NCBI RefSeq assembly: GCF_020165855.1
Contig: NZ_JAIUFY010000005.1
Location: 124,001 to 188,000 of the forward strand
Reading direction: 5' to 3'
DNA: 64,000 nt
Source of the DNA: Celeribacter litoreus
GTDB taxonomy: Bacteria > Pseudomonadota > Alphaproteobacteria > Rhodobacterales > Rhodobacteraceae
In this document: positions 1-9,072 of the stretch, in pieces
How the letters are laid out: every line of letters starts with the position of its first letter
How positions within the stretch are numbered: position 1 is the first letter of the stretch
Program-made: the position numbers and the translations under genes
Notes under the pieces: model-generated
The model's database searches: none
What the model was told of the DNA's origin: nothing
Seen by the model: only the letters and a program-made list of their open reading frames with translations

Positions 1-49
1 TGACGTGGCGCGGGTGCGGCGACATCGGGATCTGGGCAGACGCCCCTGA
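1..49 (+). CDS. 3' end of an upstream gene, possibly relA/spoT-family (partial)
   Basis: One frame reads 15 codons (ending in Gly-Arg-Arg-Pro) into a TGA at 47-49, 18 bases before the next gene. Too little protein is visible to identify it by sequence. In related alphaproteobacteria the gene before DUF2062-pdxJ-acpS is often the bifunctional (p)ppGpp synthetase/hydrolase, so that is a synteny inference only. Confidence 0.35.
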   Translation, partial: DVARVRRHRDLGRRP

Positions 50-67
50 GCGCGTCGAGGGTAGAAC

Positions 68-733
68 GTGGTTTTCAAACGCCGGGACAAGCTGACACCA
101 CTCCAGTGGTTGGGGCAACTGCTCTGGCCCAAGAAAGGCTGGGCGCGCGCGGCGCAGTATCTCAAACACCGCTTGCACCGCCTTCCTGACACACCTGAGA
201 AGATTGCCCGTGGCGTCTTTGCCGGTGTGTTCTGTGTCTTTACGCCCTTCTACGGCCTGCATTTTGTCCTCGCCTTCATTCTCGCGAAGATCATGCGTGG
301 CAACGTGGTTGCCGCTCTTCTGGCGACCTTTGTCGGCAATCCTCTGACCTATGTGCCTATTGGTGTGATCTCCCTCAAAATGGGCCACCTGATCCTAGGC
401 ACGGAGTTCGATCACCACCAAGAGCGCAGCTTTGTGGGCAAGAGTTACGACGCACTTGATGATCTGCAACGCAACTTCTTCGCGCTCTTCACCGATCGTG
501 ACGCGGATTGGACCGGGCTGGGCCGGTTTTTTCACGAAGTCTTTCTTCCCTATTTGGTGGGTGGAATCGTTCCCGGTCTCATCGCGGGGCTTGTGGCCTA
601 TTACGTGACCCTGCCCATGATCGCGGCCTATCAGTTGCGCCGTCGGCGTAAATTAAAAGCCAAACTCGAAGACCGCCGCCAGAAAGCCAAGATCAAAGAC
701 GCGCCTCTGGATAAGGTGACGCACAAGCCTTGA
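68..733 (+). CDS. DUF2062 domain-containing membrane protein
   Basis: A 221-residue protein starting at GTG 68, with GAGG just upstream at 57-60. A basic N-terminus is followed by a hydrophobic stretch around residues 48-75 carrying the TPFYGLHF-type segment, a second around 85-110 (ATFVGNPLTY) and a C-terminal helix around 170-195, then a very basic tail rich in Arg and Lys. The short proline/glycine-containing hydrophobic segments are typical of the DUF2062 family, whose function is unknown. It lies directly upstream of pdxJ in the conserved pdxJ-acpS-lepB-rnc-era block. Family assignment is fairly secure; no biochemical role can be given. Confidence 0.8.
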   Translation: MVFKRRDKLTPLQWLGQLLWPKKGWARAAQYLKHRLHRLPDTPEKIARGVFAGVFCVFTPFYGLHFVLAFILAKIMRGNVVAALLATFVGNPLTYVPIGVISLKMGHLILGTEFDHHQERSFVGKSYDALDDLQRNFFALFTDRDADWTGLGRFFHEVFLPYLVGGIVPGLIAGLVAYYVTLPMIAAYQLRRRRKLKAKLEDRRQKAKIKDAPLDKVTHKP

Positions 734-816
734 TCGACACGATCAGAGATTGTGGCTTTGCTTTCCGGTCACGGACGCTATTTTCGCACCAGATTAATCG
801 TCAGGAATAGAAGACC

Positions 817-1566
817 ATGACCACCGAACTGCGCCTCGGCATGAATATCGACCACGTTGCGACCGTGCGAAATGCGCGCGGCTCTGCCTATCCGGATCCG
901 GTGCGCGCAGCCAAGCTCGCGGAAGAGGCCGGTGCCGACGGGATCACCGCGCACCTGCGCGAAGACCGTCGTCACATCACCGACGCCGATATCGAGGCGC
1001 TTGTCGCTAACCTGACTGTGCCGCTCAATTTCGAGATGGCTGCGACAGATGAGATGCAGGCCATTGCCCTGCGTCACAAACCGCACGCCGTTTGCATCGT
1101 TCCTGAAAAGCGCGAAGAGCGCACGACCGAGGGCGGTCTCGAAGTCGCGCGCGAGGAAAACCGCCTCGCCCACTTCATCGCGCCGCTGCGCGAGGCCGGA
1201 TCGCGTGTATCGATCTTCATCGCTGCCGACCAGCCGCAGATCGAAGCGGCCCACCGGATCGGTGCTGCCGTGGTCGAACTGCACACAGGCGCCTATTGCG
1301 ATTTCCACGCCGAAGGCAAATTCGCGGAGCGTGATGACGAGCTTAAACGCCTGACAGACATGGCCGAATTCGCGCATGGTCTGGGTCTTGAGGTCCACGC
1401 GGGCCACGGCCTGACCTACGAAACGGTCAAACCGATCGCGGCCCTTCCTCAGATCGTCGAATTGAACATCGGCCATTTTCTCATTGGCGAAGCGATTTTC
1501 CGCGGGATCATTCCGGCCATTCATGAAATGCGCCGCCTGATGGACGAAGCGCGCGCGGAGGGATGA
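817..1566 (+). CDS. pdxJ: Pyridoxine 5'-phosphate synthase
   Basis: A 249-residue TIM-barrel enzyme that condenses 3-amino-2-oxopropyl phosphate with 1-deoxyxylulose 5-phosphate to make pyridoxine 5'-phosphate in the DXP-dependent vitamin B6 pathway. Visible family motifs are the N-terminal [16 protein letters not shown] segment, the [12 protein letters not shown] phosphate/substrate loop, the [10 protein letters not shown] stretch and the C-terminal [12 protein letters not shown] motif. Length is normal for the family. ATG 817 has AGGAA at 802-806. The acpS start lies one base past the stop codon, which argues for translational coupling, as in many proteobacteria. Confidence 0.97.
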   Translation: MTTELRLGMNIDHVATVRNARGSAYPDPVRAAKLAEEAGADGITAHLREDRRHITDADIEALVANLTVPLNFEMAATDEMQAIALRHKPHAVCIVPEKREERTTEGGLEVAREENRLAHFIAPLREAGSRVSIFIAADQPQIEAAHRIGAAVVELHTGAYCDFHAEGKFAERDDELKRLTDMAEFAHGLGLEVHAGHGLTYETVKPIAALPQIVELNIGHFLIGEAIFRGIIPAIHEMRRLMDEARAEG

Positions 1567-1567
1567 C

Positions 1568-1972
1568 ATGATCCTCGGCATTGGCTCTGATCTCGCGAAT
1601 ATCGACCGGATTTCCGGCACGCTGGAGAGGTTCGGAGACCGGTTCAAAAATCGCGTTTTTACCGAGATCGAGCAGGCCAAGGCCGAACGTCGCCGCGATG
1701 TGGCCGGAACCTATGCGAAACGCTGGGCCGCGAAAGAGGCCTGTTCCAAGGCGCTCGGCACCGGCCTCGCGATGGGGATTTCGTGGAAGGACATGGCGGT
1801 CAAAAACCTCCCGACCGGACAGCCGATCATGGAGGTCACGGGCTGGGCGAAAGACCGTCTCGACCAGATGACGCCCGCAGGTCACGAAGCGATCATTCAT
1901 GTGACCCTGACCGACGATTACCCGTGGGCGCAGGCCTTTGTCGTCATTGAGGCGCGCCCCAAGGCCGGTTAA
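1568..1972 (+). CDS. acpS: Holo-[acyl-carrier-protein] synthase
   Basis: A 134-residue phosphopantetheinyl transferase that moves 4'-phosphopantetheine from CoA to the serine of acyl carrier protein. The Mg-binding motif [12 protein letters not shown] (Asp8) and the second motif [15 protein letters not shown] (Glu57) are both intact, and length matches the AcpS type (about 120-135 aa). The start follows the pdxJ stop by one base, with GGAGGG immediately before. It is the last gene before a short intergenic region carrying a promoter for lepB, so pdxJ-acpS and lepB-rnc-era may be separately controlled. Confidence 0.96.
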   Translation: MILGIGSDLANIDRISGTLERFGDRFKNRVFTEIEQAKAERRRDVAGTYAKRWAAKEACSKALGTGLAMGISWKDMAVKNLPTGQPIMEVTGWAKDRLDQMTPAGHEAIIHVTLTDDYPWAQAFVVIEARPKAG

Positions 1973-2005
1973 ACCGCCAAAAACCTGCGTTTCTAGGGGT
2001 ATCGC

Positions 2006-2034
2006 TTGACTCCCAAGTGCTTGCCTTTCATATC
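2006..2034 (+). promoter_or_regulatory. Candidate sigma-70 promoter for lepB-rnc-era
   Basis: TTGACT (2006-2011) and CATATC (2029-2034) are separated by 17 bases, about 50 bases before the lepB start. The -35 box is good and the -10 box is weak. Read from sequence only. Confidence 0.45.
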
Positions 2035-2089
2035 GCCAAGGTAAAAATACCCCACATGCTTTCCAACAAAGCCCACAAGGATGAATTCG

Positions 2090-2875
2090 ATGAGCAGCGG
2101 CAAAGATAACCTGATGGAAACCGTCAAAACGGTGGTTTACGCGCTCTTGATTGCGGGCGTGTTCCGGACGTTCTTTTTCCAGCCGTTCTACATCCCATCC
2201 TCGTCCATGAAAGACACGCTGCTCATCGGTGACTTCCTCTTTGTGAACAAGATGAGCTACGGTTTCTCCAAGTGGTCCTGCCCGCAGATGGTCAACTTCC
2301 TCTGCCCGATCTCCGGGCGCATCTTGGGATCAGAGCCTGAGCGGGGGGACATCGTTGTGTTTATGCACCCGACGCAGGAACGTGTTTTCGTGAAACGTTT
2401 GATCGGTCTGCCGGGGGACAAGGTGCAGGTCAAAGACGGTGTGGTCTTCATCAATGGCGAAGAGGCCGTGCAAACCCCTGATGGTGCCTTTGTTGAGACG
2501 TTCGAGCCGCAGGGGGCCCAAGGCCGCTATCCGTCCTGTTCCAACGCTGCACCGGGTCGTGGTGGGGACTGTATCAAAGAAAAATTCATCGAGACGCTTC
2601 CGGGCGGGCACGAGCACTCGATCCTGAACGTGCGGACCATCTCCGTCGATAATACGCCGGTCTACACGGTTCCTGCCGACAACTATTTCTTCATGGGTGA
2701 TAACCGTGACAACTCTGCCGACAGCCGCATGGCGCAATCCGCGGGCGGTGTTGGCTATGTCCCTGAAGAGTATCTCCTCGGCAAAGTGAACCGCGTGATC
2801 TTTTCTTCTGCCGGTCAACGTCTGCTCTACTTCTGGACTTGGCGCTCCGACCGTTTCTTCAAGGCACTACAGTGA
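2090..2875 (+). CDS. lepB: Signal peptidase I
   Basis: Membrane serine/lysine protease that removes signal peptides from secreted preproteins. From ATG 2090 the protein has 261 residues. An N-terminal membrane helix (about 12-30) leads into the catalytic serine motif [10 protein letters not shown] (Ser39), and Lys102 in the [10 protein letters not shown] box is the general base; the [11 protein letters not shown] box near the C-terminus is also present. An in-frame ATG at 2081 exists, but AAGG at 2077-2080 abuts it and lies nine bases from ATG 2090, so 2090 is preferred. It overlaps rnc by four bases. Confidence 0.96.
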   Translation: MSSGKDNLMETVKTVVYALLIAGVFRTFFFQPFYIPSSSMKDTLLIGDFLFVNKMSYGFSKWSCPQMVNFLCPISGRILGSEPERGDIVVFMHPTQERVFVKRLIGLPGDKVQVKDGVVFINGEEAVQTPDGAFVETFEPQGAQGRYPSCSNAAPGRGGDCIKEKFIETLPGGHEHSILNVRTISVDNTPVYTVPADNYFFMGDNRDNSADSRMAQSAGGVGYVPEEYLLGKVNRVIFSSAGQRLLYFWTWRSDRFFKALQ

Positions 2876-3561
2876 AGATTTCCGCCGATCTCCAAGCGTT
2901 TCAAAAACGCCTCGGGCATGAGTTTTCTCAGCCCGATTTGCTTGTGCGTGCGCTGACCCATAGCTCCATTTCCTCGCCGACCCGTCCGGACAACCAGCGC
3001 CTCGAATTTCTTGGGGACCGTGTGCTTGGCCTGACCATGGCAGAGGCACTGTTTGAAGCGGATAAAACCGCGTCCGAAGGCCAGCTCGCTCCCCGTTTCA
3101 ACGCGCTCGTGCGTAAAGAAACCTGCGCAGACGTGGCCCGTCAGATTGATATTGGCGCGGTGTTGAAACTTGGCCGTTCCGAGATGATGTCCGGCGGACG
3201 TCGCAAAGAGGCGCTTTTGGCCGACGCGATGGAGGCGGTGATTGCCGCCGTATACCGCGACGCTGGCTTTGATGTTGCGAAATCTGTTGTGCGCAAACTC
3301 TGGGGCAAACGGATCGAGACCGTGGACGCCGACTCCCGTGACGCCAAAACCGCGTTGCAGGAATGGGCTCAGGCCCGCGGGCAGAAGCCGCCGAAATACA
3401 CGGAAATCGCCCGCAAGGGTCCGGACCACGCGCCGGTTTTCACAATCGAAGTGTCTCTCGAAAGCGGTGAGTCCGCACGATCCGAGGCACCCTCGAAACG
3501 TCAGGCCGAACAGGCCGCAGCAAAATCTCTACTGACCGAATTGGAGGCCAAGAATGGCTGA
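2872..3561 (+). CDS. rnc: Ribonuclease III
   Basis: Double-strand-specific endoribonuclease that processes rRNA precursors and structured mRNAs. A 229-residue protein read from GTG 2872, which overlaps the lepB stop (GTGA); AAGG at 2861-2864 is seven bases upstream. The RNase III signature [11 protein letters not shown] carries Glu44 and Asp48, and the second metal-binding pair Asp117/Glu120 lies in [10 protein letters not shown]-terminal double-stranded-RNA-binding domain occupies roughly residues 155-225. The last codons overlap era, giving a coupled lepB-rnc-era unit. Confidence 0.96.
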   Translation: MKISADLQAFQKRLGHEFSQPDLLVRALTHSSISSPTRPDNQRLEFLGDRVLGLTMAEALFEADKTASEGQLAPRFNALVRKETCADVARQIDIGAVLKLGRSEMMSGGRRKEALLADAMEAVIAAVYRDAGFDVAKSVVRKLWGKRIETVDADSRDAKTALQEWAQARGQKPPKYTEIARKGPDHAPVFTIEVSLESGESARSEAPSKRQAEQAAAKSLLTELEAKNG

Positions 3562-4465
3562 TACACGTGCAGGCTTCGTGGCTCTGATCGGTGAGCCGAA
3601 CGCTGGTAAATCCACGCTTTTGAATGCGATGGTCGGGGCGAAAGTCTCCATCGTGACGCACAAGGTGCAAACCACCCGCGCCCGCATTCGCGGCGTGGCC
3701 ATTGAAGGCGATAGCCAGATCGTCTTTGTCGATACGCCCGGAATCTTCAAACCGCGCCGTCGTCTCGACCGCGCGATGGTCACGGCCGCTTGGGGCGGGG
3801 CTGCGGACGCGGATGTTGTGGTCCTGATGATCGAGGCGCACAAAGGTGTCACCGAAGGTGTCGAAGCCATCCTCGCCGCCCTCGACGAACACGCCAACCC
3901 GCGTCAGAAAATTGCCCTCGCAATCAACAAGATCGACATGGTCGATGTTGAGAAGCTCCTGAAAATCGCGAAGGACATGAACGAGCGCCGCGAGTTCGTC
4001 GAAACCTTCATGATCTCCGCAGAGAAGGGCAAAGGTGTCGCCGATCTGCGCAAATGGCTCGCGAAAGAGGTGCCGGCTGGCCCGTGGCTCTACCCCGAGG
4101 ATCAGATCGCCGATCTGCCGATGCGCATGATCGCGGCAGAAATCACCCGTGAAAAGCTGACCCTGAACCTCCATCAGGAACTGCCCTACCAGTTGACGGT
4201 TGAGACCGAGAACTGGGAAGAGCGCAAGGATGGCTCCGCCAAGGTTGATCAGGTGATCTACGTGTCCCGCGACGGTCACAAGGGGATCATCCTCGGCAAA
4301 CGCGGCGAGACGATCAAACGCATCTCCCGCGCCGCGCGTGAGGAACTGTCCGAGTTCGCCGGTCGTAAAATCCACCTCTTCCTACAGGTGAAAGTGCGCC
4401 CGAACTGGCTCGAAGAAGCTGAGCGCTATGGCGAGATGGGTCTCGATTTCAAAGACGGAAACTGA
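3554..4465 (+). CDS. era: GTPase Era
   Basis: Essential GTPase that binds the 3' end of 16S rRNA and assists 30S subunit maturation. The 303-residue protein shows the P-loop GEPNAGKST (about 12-20), the switch region with DTPGIF, the NKID specificity motif, and a C-terminal KH domain with [15 protein letters not shown]. Length is typical. Its ATG lies inside the rnc 3' end (8-base overlap), and the rnc-era pairing is a widely conserved RNA-processing unit. Confidence 0.97.
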   Translation: MADTRAGFVALIGEPNAGKSTLLNAMVGAKVSIVTHKVQTTRARIRGVAIEGDSQIVFVDTPGIFKPRRRLDRAMVTAAWGGAADADVVVLMIEAHKGVTEGVEAILAALDEHANPRQKIALAINKIDMVDVEKLLKIAKDMNERREFVETFMISAEKGKGVADLRKWLAKEVPAGPWLYPEDQIADLPMRMIAAEITREKLTLNLHQELPYQLTVETENWEERKDGSAKVDQVIYVSRDGHKGIILGKRGETIKRISRAAREELSEFAGRKIHLFLQVKVRPNWLEEAERYGEMGLDFKDGN

Positions 4466-4494
4466 ACGCCTCCGCGCGTGGTGAGGAATAGATC

Positions 4495-4827
4495 ATGGCC
4501 CGTCTGACCGCTGATCTCTGGGTGTCCGCCTATCTCACCCGCCTGCGTCTTTCTGACATTCCCGCCTTCGTTACCCGCAAAGGCGACGCGACGGCGGGCG
4601 CTGTGATGGTCAAGCTCAACACGCTCGACGGGCAGGCCAAGGCGTTTCAGCGCGAATTCAACATCCTTGAGGACCGCCGTGATTGGGCCGTTCTGGCAGA
4701 GGGCGACGAACGCGATGTGGATGCCGCTCTCTCAAAGCAGGCCAGTTTCGATCCTGATCTCTGGATCATCGAAGTCGAAGACCGGCAAGGGCGCAGTCTG
4801 CTTGATGAGCCTGGCTTGTCCGACTGA
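4495..4827 (+). CDS. DUF1491 family protein
   Basis: A 110-residue soluble protein beginning MARLTADLWVSAYLTRL, with a later acidic stretch around WAVLAEGDERD. This pattern matches the DUF1491 family, small proteins of unknown function found in alphaproteobacteria and commonly between era and recO. GTGAGGAATAG precedes the start. It ends only eight bases before the convergent gene at 4836. Confidence 0.8.
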   Translation: MARLTADLWVSAYLTRLRLSDIPAFVTRKGDATAGAVMVKLNTLDGQAKAFQREFNILEDRRDWAVLAEGDERDVDAALSKQASFDPDLWIIEVEDRQGRSLLDEPGLSD

Positions 4828-4835
4828 ATTTGCGA

Positions 4836-5495
4836 TCAGAGCGATGCCCGCTTCAGGCGTCGCTTATTTCGGCGCAAAAGGTGTCCGATCCCGATAAAGC
4901 CGAGCCCTGCTATGACAAAGGCCACGGAGAGGATCGCAAACCAGCGGGCCACCCCATCAACCCCGAGCGTTGGCAGGTCCACGAAGAAATACGGATACTT
5001 ACCATCGAGACTCCCGCGCCAGAGTGCGTAGATGAAATAGCCGAGCGGGTAGACGAGCCAGAGGAAGGCCGTGCGCAATTCATGCGCCTTCTTGCCCCAG
5101 ACCGCCCAGAACACGAGAACTCCGATCGGGTTCACGGTATGATAGAGCGCATTGGCCCAGAAATCCGCGCCGACACGCACGAGGCTCCGGTCCACCAAAA
5201 TCCCGTGCCAGACCCCTGCGACGATGGCGATCCAGAGCGCAATCCCGGACATCCAGAACGCGGATAGCCCGCGGCCCGTGCGGACCATATGCGTGAACAG
5301 GATCAGGATCAGACCGTTGGTCATCACAGTGAAATAGCGCGCCATCGCCCAGAGCGTCTGGAGCGCCGTGTCGTCCGGATGCTCGATCTGCGAGGACTGG
5401 AACTGACAGACGTGCGAGACGAGGGCGAGCACGGCAATGAGGCCTGCCGAGGCGCGGGCCGCCGGCGTGAGGGGAGGAGGCGTCTCATGCTTCAT
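4836..5495 (-). CDS. Pr6Pr-type integral membrane protein
   Basis: A 219-residue protein from the ATG at 5495 (MKHETPP...); a longer frame from TTG at 5531 exists but has no better ribosome-binding site. About six hydrophobic helices are visible, with conserved-looking features such as RYFTVMTNGLI, a GVWHGILV segment, HTVNPIGVLVFW and WLVYPLGYFIYALWRG. These are the hallmarks of the Pr6Pr (FAR-17a/AIG1-like) membrane family, whose function in bacteria is unknown. The C-terminus is strongly basic. It is convergent with the DUF1491 gene and divergent from recO. Confidence 0.75.
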   Translation of the reverse strand: MKHETPPPLTPAARASAGLIAVLALVSHVCQFQSSQIEHPDDTALQTLWAMARYFTVMTNGLILILFTHMVRTGRGLSAFWMSGIALWIAIVAGVWHGILVDRSLVRVGADFWANALYHTVNPIGVLVFWAVWGKKAHELRTAFLWLVYPLGYFIYALWRGSLDGKYPYFFVDLPTLGVDGVARWFAILSVAFVIAGLGFIGIGHLLRRNKRRLKRASL

Positions 5496-5572
5496 GCTGC
5501 GGAGGCTAAGGTGCGCGATCCACTCCGGCAATAGCTCTTGCGTTCGGACGGGGGCACCGACACATTGTCCGC

Positions 5573-6316
5573 ATGGAGTGGCGCGATCAGGGCACAGTTT
5601 TATCCGTGCGCAAACACGGCGAGACCTCGGTGATTGTCGAGATGTTCACCGAAAATCACGGCCGCCATGCGGGTGTGGTGCGCGGGGGTATTTCGCGAAA
5701 GATGTCGCCTCATCTCCAACCCGGCACACAGCTCACGGTCACGTGGAAAGCGCGTCTTGAGGACCATTTGGGCAGCTTTACGTTCGAACCGCTGAAAAGC
5801 CGTGCTGCCGCGACGCTCGGTGATCCGCTGGCGCTCGCAGGACTGGGTGCGATGACTGCACTTCTCTCTGCGGTCCTGCCGGAGCGCGAACCGCACGGTT
5901 ATCTCTATGCGGAGAGCCTGTCTCTCTTTGACAAACTCGGGATCGATCCGAACTGGCCTCTCAGCTATCTGCATTGGGAGGTGTCGCTGCTTGAGGAATT
6001 GGGCTTCGGTCTTGACCTGACGGCCTGCGCTGTCACCGGTTCACCCGATGATCTGGTTTACGTATCGCCCAAGACGGGCCGCGCGGTGTCGCGCCAAGGG
6101 GCGGGGGAATGGGCGGATCGTCTCTTGCCCCTGCCGCAATGTCTGCTCGGGCAATCCTCTCTCGACTACGCCGAAATCGCGCTGGGTCTGAAAACGACGG
6201 GGCATTTTCTCGAAAAAATTTCCGCCGAACTCGCGGACCGCCCTCTCCCCGCCGCGCGGGACCGGTTTTGGGACCGTCTCATGAGAAAGGCGGCGCAATC
6301 AGCACCGCCTTTCTGA
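5573..6316 (+). CDS. recO: DNA repair protein RecO
   Basis: A 247-residue protein of the RecFOR pathway that loads RecA onto SSB-coated single-stranded DNA. It starts [27 protein letters not shown], an OB-fold N-terminal domain, followed by the helical C-terminal domain. Length is normal. As in other alphaproteobacteria it lies near era. Its stop codon falls inside the right arm of a terminator hairpin. Confidence 0.94.
   Translation: MEWRDQGTVLSVRKHGETSVIVEMFTENHGRHAGVVRGGISRKMSPHLQPGTQLTVTWKARLEDHLGSFTFEPLKSRAAATLGDPLALAGLGAMTALLSAVLPEREPHGYLYAESLSLFDKLGIDPNWPLSYLHWEVSLLEELGFGLDLTACAVTGSPDDLVYVSPKTGRAVSRQGAGEWADRLLPLPQCLLGQSSLDYAEIALGLKTTGHFLEKISAELADRPLPAARDRFWDRLMRKAAQSAPPF
6284..6316. 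terminator. Bidirectional terminator overlapping the recO stop
   Basis: A perfect 10-bp stem pairs AGAAAGGCGG (6284-6293) with CCGCCTTTCT (6305-6314) around an 11-base loop. The right arm enters the recO TGA (6314-6316). Both strands end in T-rich arms, so it can serve recO and the convergent acyl-CoA dehydrogenase gene. Confidence 0.65.
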
Positions 6317-6335
6317 ACAGGTCAGGACATCGCGG

Positions 6336-8015
6336 TCAGGAGAGCAAGCGACGCGCGATAACCTGTGCCTGAATTTCGCCTGCGCCCTCAAAGATGTTGA
6401 GGATACGCGCGTCACACAGCACGCGGCTGATCTGGTATTCGAGGGCAAAGCCGTTGCCGCCGTGGATTTGCAGCGCGTTGTCTGCCGCTGCCCACGCGAC
6501 ACGCGCGCCAAGCAGTTTCGCCATACCGGCTTCAAGGTCACAGCGGTGGCCGTGGTCCTTTTCCCAAGCCGAGAAGTAGGTGAGCTGACGCGCAACCATG
6601 ATTTCGACGGCCATCATCGCGAGTTTGCTGCTCACGCGCGGGAACTCGATGAGGGCTTTGCCGAACTGCTTACGGTCCTCACCATACTGCATCCCAATCT
6701 CGAGCGCGTTCTGCGCCACGCCGATGGCGCGCGCTGCGGTCTGGATGCGGGCGGACTCGAAGGTCTCCATGAGCTGTTTAAAGCCCTTGCCCTCTTCGCC
6801 GCCGAGCAGGTTTTCGGACTTCACTTTGAACCCGTCAAAGCCAAGTTCGTATTCCTTCATGCCGCGATAGCCGAGCACCTCGATTTCGCCGCCGGTCATG
6901 CCGTCTGTCGGGAACGGGTTTTCATCCGTGCCGGCCTCTTTCTCTGCGATGAACATCGACAGACCTTTGTAGTTGTCGGTCGAGGGATCGGTGCGGGTCA
7001 AAAGCGTCATGATGTTCGCGCGCGCGGCGTGGGTGATCCACGTTTTGTTGCCCGTCACTGTGTAATGTTCGCCGTCTTCGTCCTTCACGGCGCGGGTGCG
7101 CAGGGAGCCGAGGTCAGAGCCGGTGTTCGGCTCGGTGAACACAGCGGTCGGGAGCACTTCAGCGGCGGAAATCTTCGGCAGCCACTGCGCTTTCTGCTCG
7201 TCGGTGCCGCCCGCGAGGATCAGTTCAGCTGCGATTTCAGACCGCGTGCCGAGAGAGCCAACGCCGATGTAGCCACGGGACAGTTCTTCGGACACAACGA
7301 CCATCGCCGCCTTGGGGAAACCAAAGCCGCCGAACTCCTCGGGGATCGTCAGGCCGAACACGCCCATTTCGGCGAGCTCTTCGATGACCGACATCGGGAT
7401 GAGTTCGTCTTTGAGGTGCCATTCGTGGGCATAGGGCACAACCTTGTCATCGGCATAACGGCGGAACTGGTCGCGGACCATTTCCAACTCTTCATCGAGG
7501 CCGGAAGCCCCGAAGGTCGCATGACCGTGGTTGTCGCGCATGAGCGCCACGAGGCGGTTCCGTGCGGAGAGGGAATTGCCCTCCAGCATGAGTTTGACGA
7601 CTTCATTGTGGCTCGGCTGCACGAGGCCGAGGCCGAGATCGGACAGGCGCACGACTTCGCCTTGGTTCATCGGAATGCCGCCGTAGATCTGGTTCAGGTA
7701 TTCCCCGAACGCGATCTGGTGGATCAGCTGTTCCATTTCACCGAAGGTGCCGGCCTCAGACAGAGCCTCAGCCCATTTCTGCATCTGACGGAGAGCTTCC
7801 ACATAGGTTGCAAGCCATGCGAGACCATGTGCCGCAGTCTGGTTGGCTTCGACTTTCGCGTTGGAAATACGGCCACCGTCCATGAATTCGGCACGGAGCG
7901 CTGCGCGCGCACGATCAAGCAGCGCTTCTACGGGCGCGACAGCCGCACCGGTCAGGGTCAGCAGGTCGGGCAAAATCGGGTTCGTCATGGTCATCTCCTG
8001 TCGATCAAGGGCCAT
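6336..8015 (-). CDS. mcd: Acyl-CoA dehydrogenase, probable (2S)-methylsuccinyl-CoA dehydrogenase
   Basis: A 559-residue FAD enzyme, much longer than ordinary acyl-CoA dehydrogenases (about 380-400 aa) because of an N-terminal helical extension of roughly 150 residues. The core shows AVFTEPNTGSDL, the GNKTWITHA strand, ALQIHGGNGFALEY and the C-terminal IFEGAGEIQ segment. This long architecture in Rhodobacteraceae is that of methylsuccinyl-CoA dehydrogenase, which makes mesaconyl-C1-CoA in the ethylmalonyl-CoA pathway and passes electrons to ETF. The substrate is inferred from architecture. ATG 8015 has AGGAGG nine bases upstream; ATG 7988 is a second well-spaced start. ETF genes lie 10 kb away. 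Confidence 0.75.
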   Translation of the reverse strand: MALDRQEMTMTNPILPDLLTLTGAAVAPVEALLDRARAALRAEFMDGGRISNAKVEANQTAAHGLAWLATYVEALRQMQKWAEALSEAGTFGEMEQLIHQIAFGEYLNQIYGGIPMNQGEVVRLSDLGLGLVQPSHNEVVKLMLEGNSLSARNRLVALMRDNHGHATFGASGLDEELEMVRDQFRRYADDKVVPYAHEWHLKDELIPMSVIEELAEMGVFGLTIPEEFGGFGFPKAAMVVVSEELSRGYIGVGSLGTRSEIAAELILAGGTDEQKAQWLPKISAAEVLPTAVFTEPNTGSDLGSLRTRAVKDEDGEHYTVTGNKTWITHAARANIMTLLTRTDPSTDNYKGLSMFIAEKEAGTDENPFPTDGMTGGEIEVLGYRGMKEYELGFDGFKVKSENLLGGEEGKGFKQLMETFESARIQTAARAIGVAQNALEIGMQYGEDRKQFGKALIEFPRVSSKLAMMAVEIMVARQLTYFSAWEKDHGHRCDLEAGMAKLLGARVAWAAADNALQIHGGNGFALEYQISRVLCDARILNIFEGAGEIQAQVIARRLLS

Positions 8016-8217
8016 GGAATCTCTCCTCCTTGGATTTCATGTCTGTCTAATCCTTTCGCAGTCGCAGCGCAATAATATTTTGATATGGGCGTTTTTGTTG
8101 ATTTAAAATGTCGCATAGAAATGTCAAATCTCGCTGGCTCTGAAAAAGAATGCGGCTGGTCTCAACGTGGCCGCGCTTCTCTCTGGGCAACCGCACAGTG
8201 CCACCGTATCAGGGGGT

Positions 8218-8991
8218 ATGAGCTTTGAAGTTGTCCTGTCTTTCCTGACGCTCCCCCAAGTGATGATGGCCTTTGGCATCGCGCTCGTCGCGGGTTTCGT
8301 CAAAGGCGCGACCGGCTTTGCGATGCCCATGATCATGATTTCGGGGCTCGGGTCTTTCCTGTCGCCGGAGCTTGCGCTCGCGGGTCTGATCTTTTCGACC
8401 GTTGCCTCGAACGTCTGGCAATCGCTGCGCGGCGGCGTGGGGGAGGCCGTGGAGGCCTTTAAACTCTATCGTCTCTATATCGCCGCGCTGCTCGTGATGA
8501 TTCTGCTGTCGGCGCAGCTTGTGGTCATCCTGCCGCAATCCGTGGTCTTTCTGACGCTCGGAATCATCGTTGTGTTGCTAGCGAGCTATCTCCTTATCGG
8601 CCGCGCGCTCCATATTCCTGACCACCATCGCGCCTATTATGACCTCGGTCTCGGGAGCATCTCTGGCGTCATTGGCGGTGTTGCGGGCATTTGGGGGCCG
8701 CTGACGGTCGCATATCTGACGGCGGTCGATACGCCGAAGAAGCTGCAGATCAAGATCACCGGCGTGATCTTTGGCATGGGTTCCCTGACACTCCTCATCG
8801 CGCATTTGCGATCCGGCGTGCTCAACGCCCAGACGATTCCCCTCTCTGTAGGTCTGATGGTCCCTGCTTTGTTCGGGATGTTGCTGGGGAACTTGGTGCA
8901 GGACCGGCTCGATCAGAAGAAGTTCAAGCGCGCGACACTCTTTGTTCTGTTGATCGCGGGCGCGAACCTGATCCGTCGCGGCCTCGCCTGA
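8218..8991 (+). CDS. Sulfite exporter TauE/SafE family permease
   Basis: A 257-residue protein with about seven to eight hydrophobic helices. The repeated amino-terminal FVKGATGFAMPM and central GVIGGVAGIWGPLTVAYL motifs mark the two halves of a TauE/SafE (DUF81) permease. The family exports sulfite, sulfoacetate or other small organic anions in some bacteria; the substrate here cannot be told. ATG 8218 follows a G-rich stretch immediately, so an upstream GTG at 8167 in the same frame remains possible. It ends at a terminator shared with pckA. Confidence 0.85.
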   Translation: MSFEVVLSFLTLPQVMMAFGIALVAGFVKGATGFAMPMIMISGLGSFLSPELALAGLIFSTVASNVWQSLRGGVGEAVEAFKLYRLYIAALLVMILLSAQLVVILPQSVVFLTLGIIVVLLASYLLIGRALHIPDHHRAYYDLGLGSISGVIGGVAGIWGPLTVAYLTAVDTPKKLQIKITGVIFGMGSLTLLIAHLRSGVLNAQTIPLSVGLMVPALFGMLLGNLVQDRLDQKKFKRATLFVLLIAGANLIRRGLA

Positions 8992-9022
8992 CGCTTTCGA
9001 ACAATTCAATCGCCCAAAAGAA

Positions 9023-9060
9023 AACGCCCCGGTCGTGAAACCGAGGCGTTCTTTTTTTCT
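9023..9060. terminator. Bidirectional rho-independent terminator
   Basis: AACGCCCCGGT (9023-9033) pairs with ACCGAGGCGTT (9040-9050) with one mismatch and a 6-base loop. It is followed on the + strand by a T-run and preceded by an A-rich run that serves the - strand. It separates the TauE-type gene from convergent pckA. Confidence 0.85.
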
Positions 9061-9072
9061 TAGAGAGAGCGC

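Noticed and set aside
6462-8075. Open frame on the + strand opposite the acyl-CoA dehydrogenase gene
   Set aside because: The - strand encodes a clear flavoenzyme with motifs and ribosome-binding site; the + frame has none.
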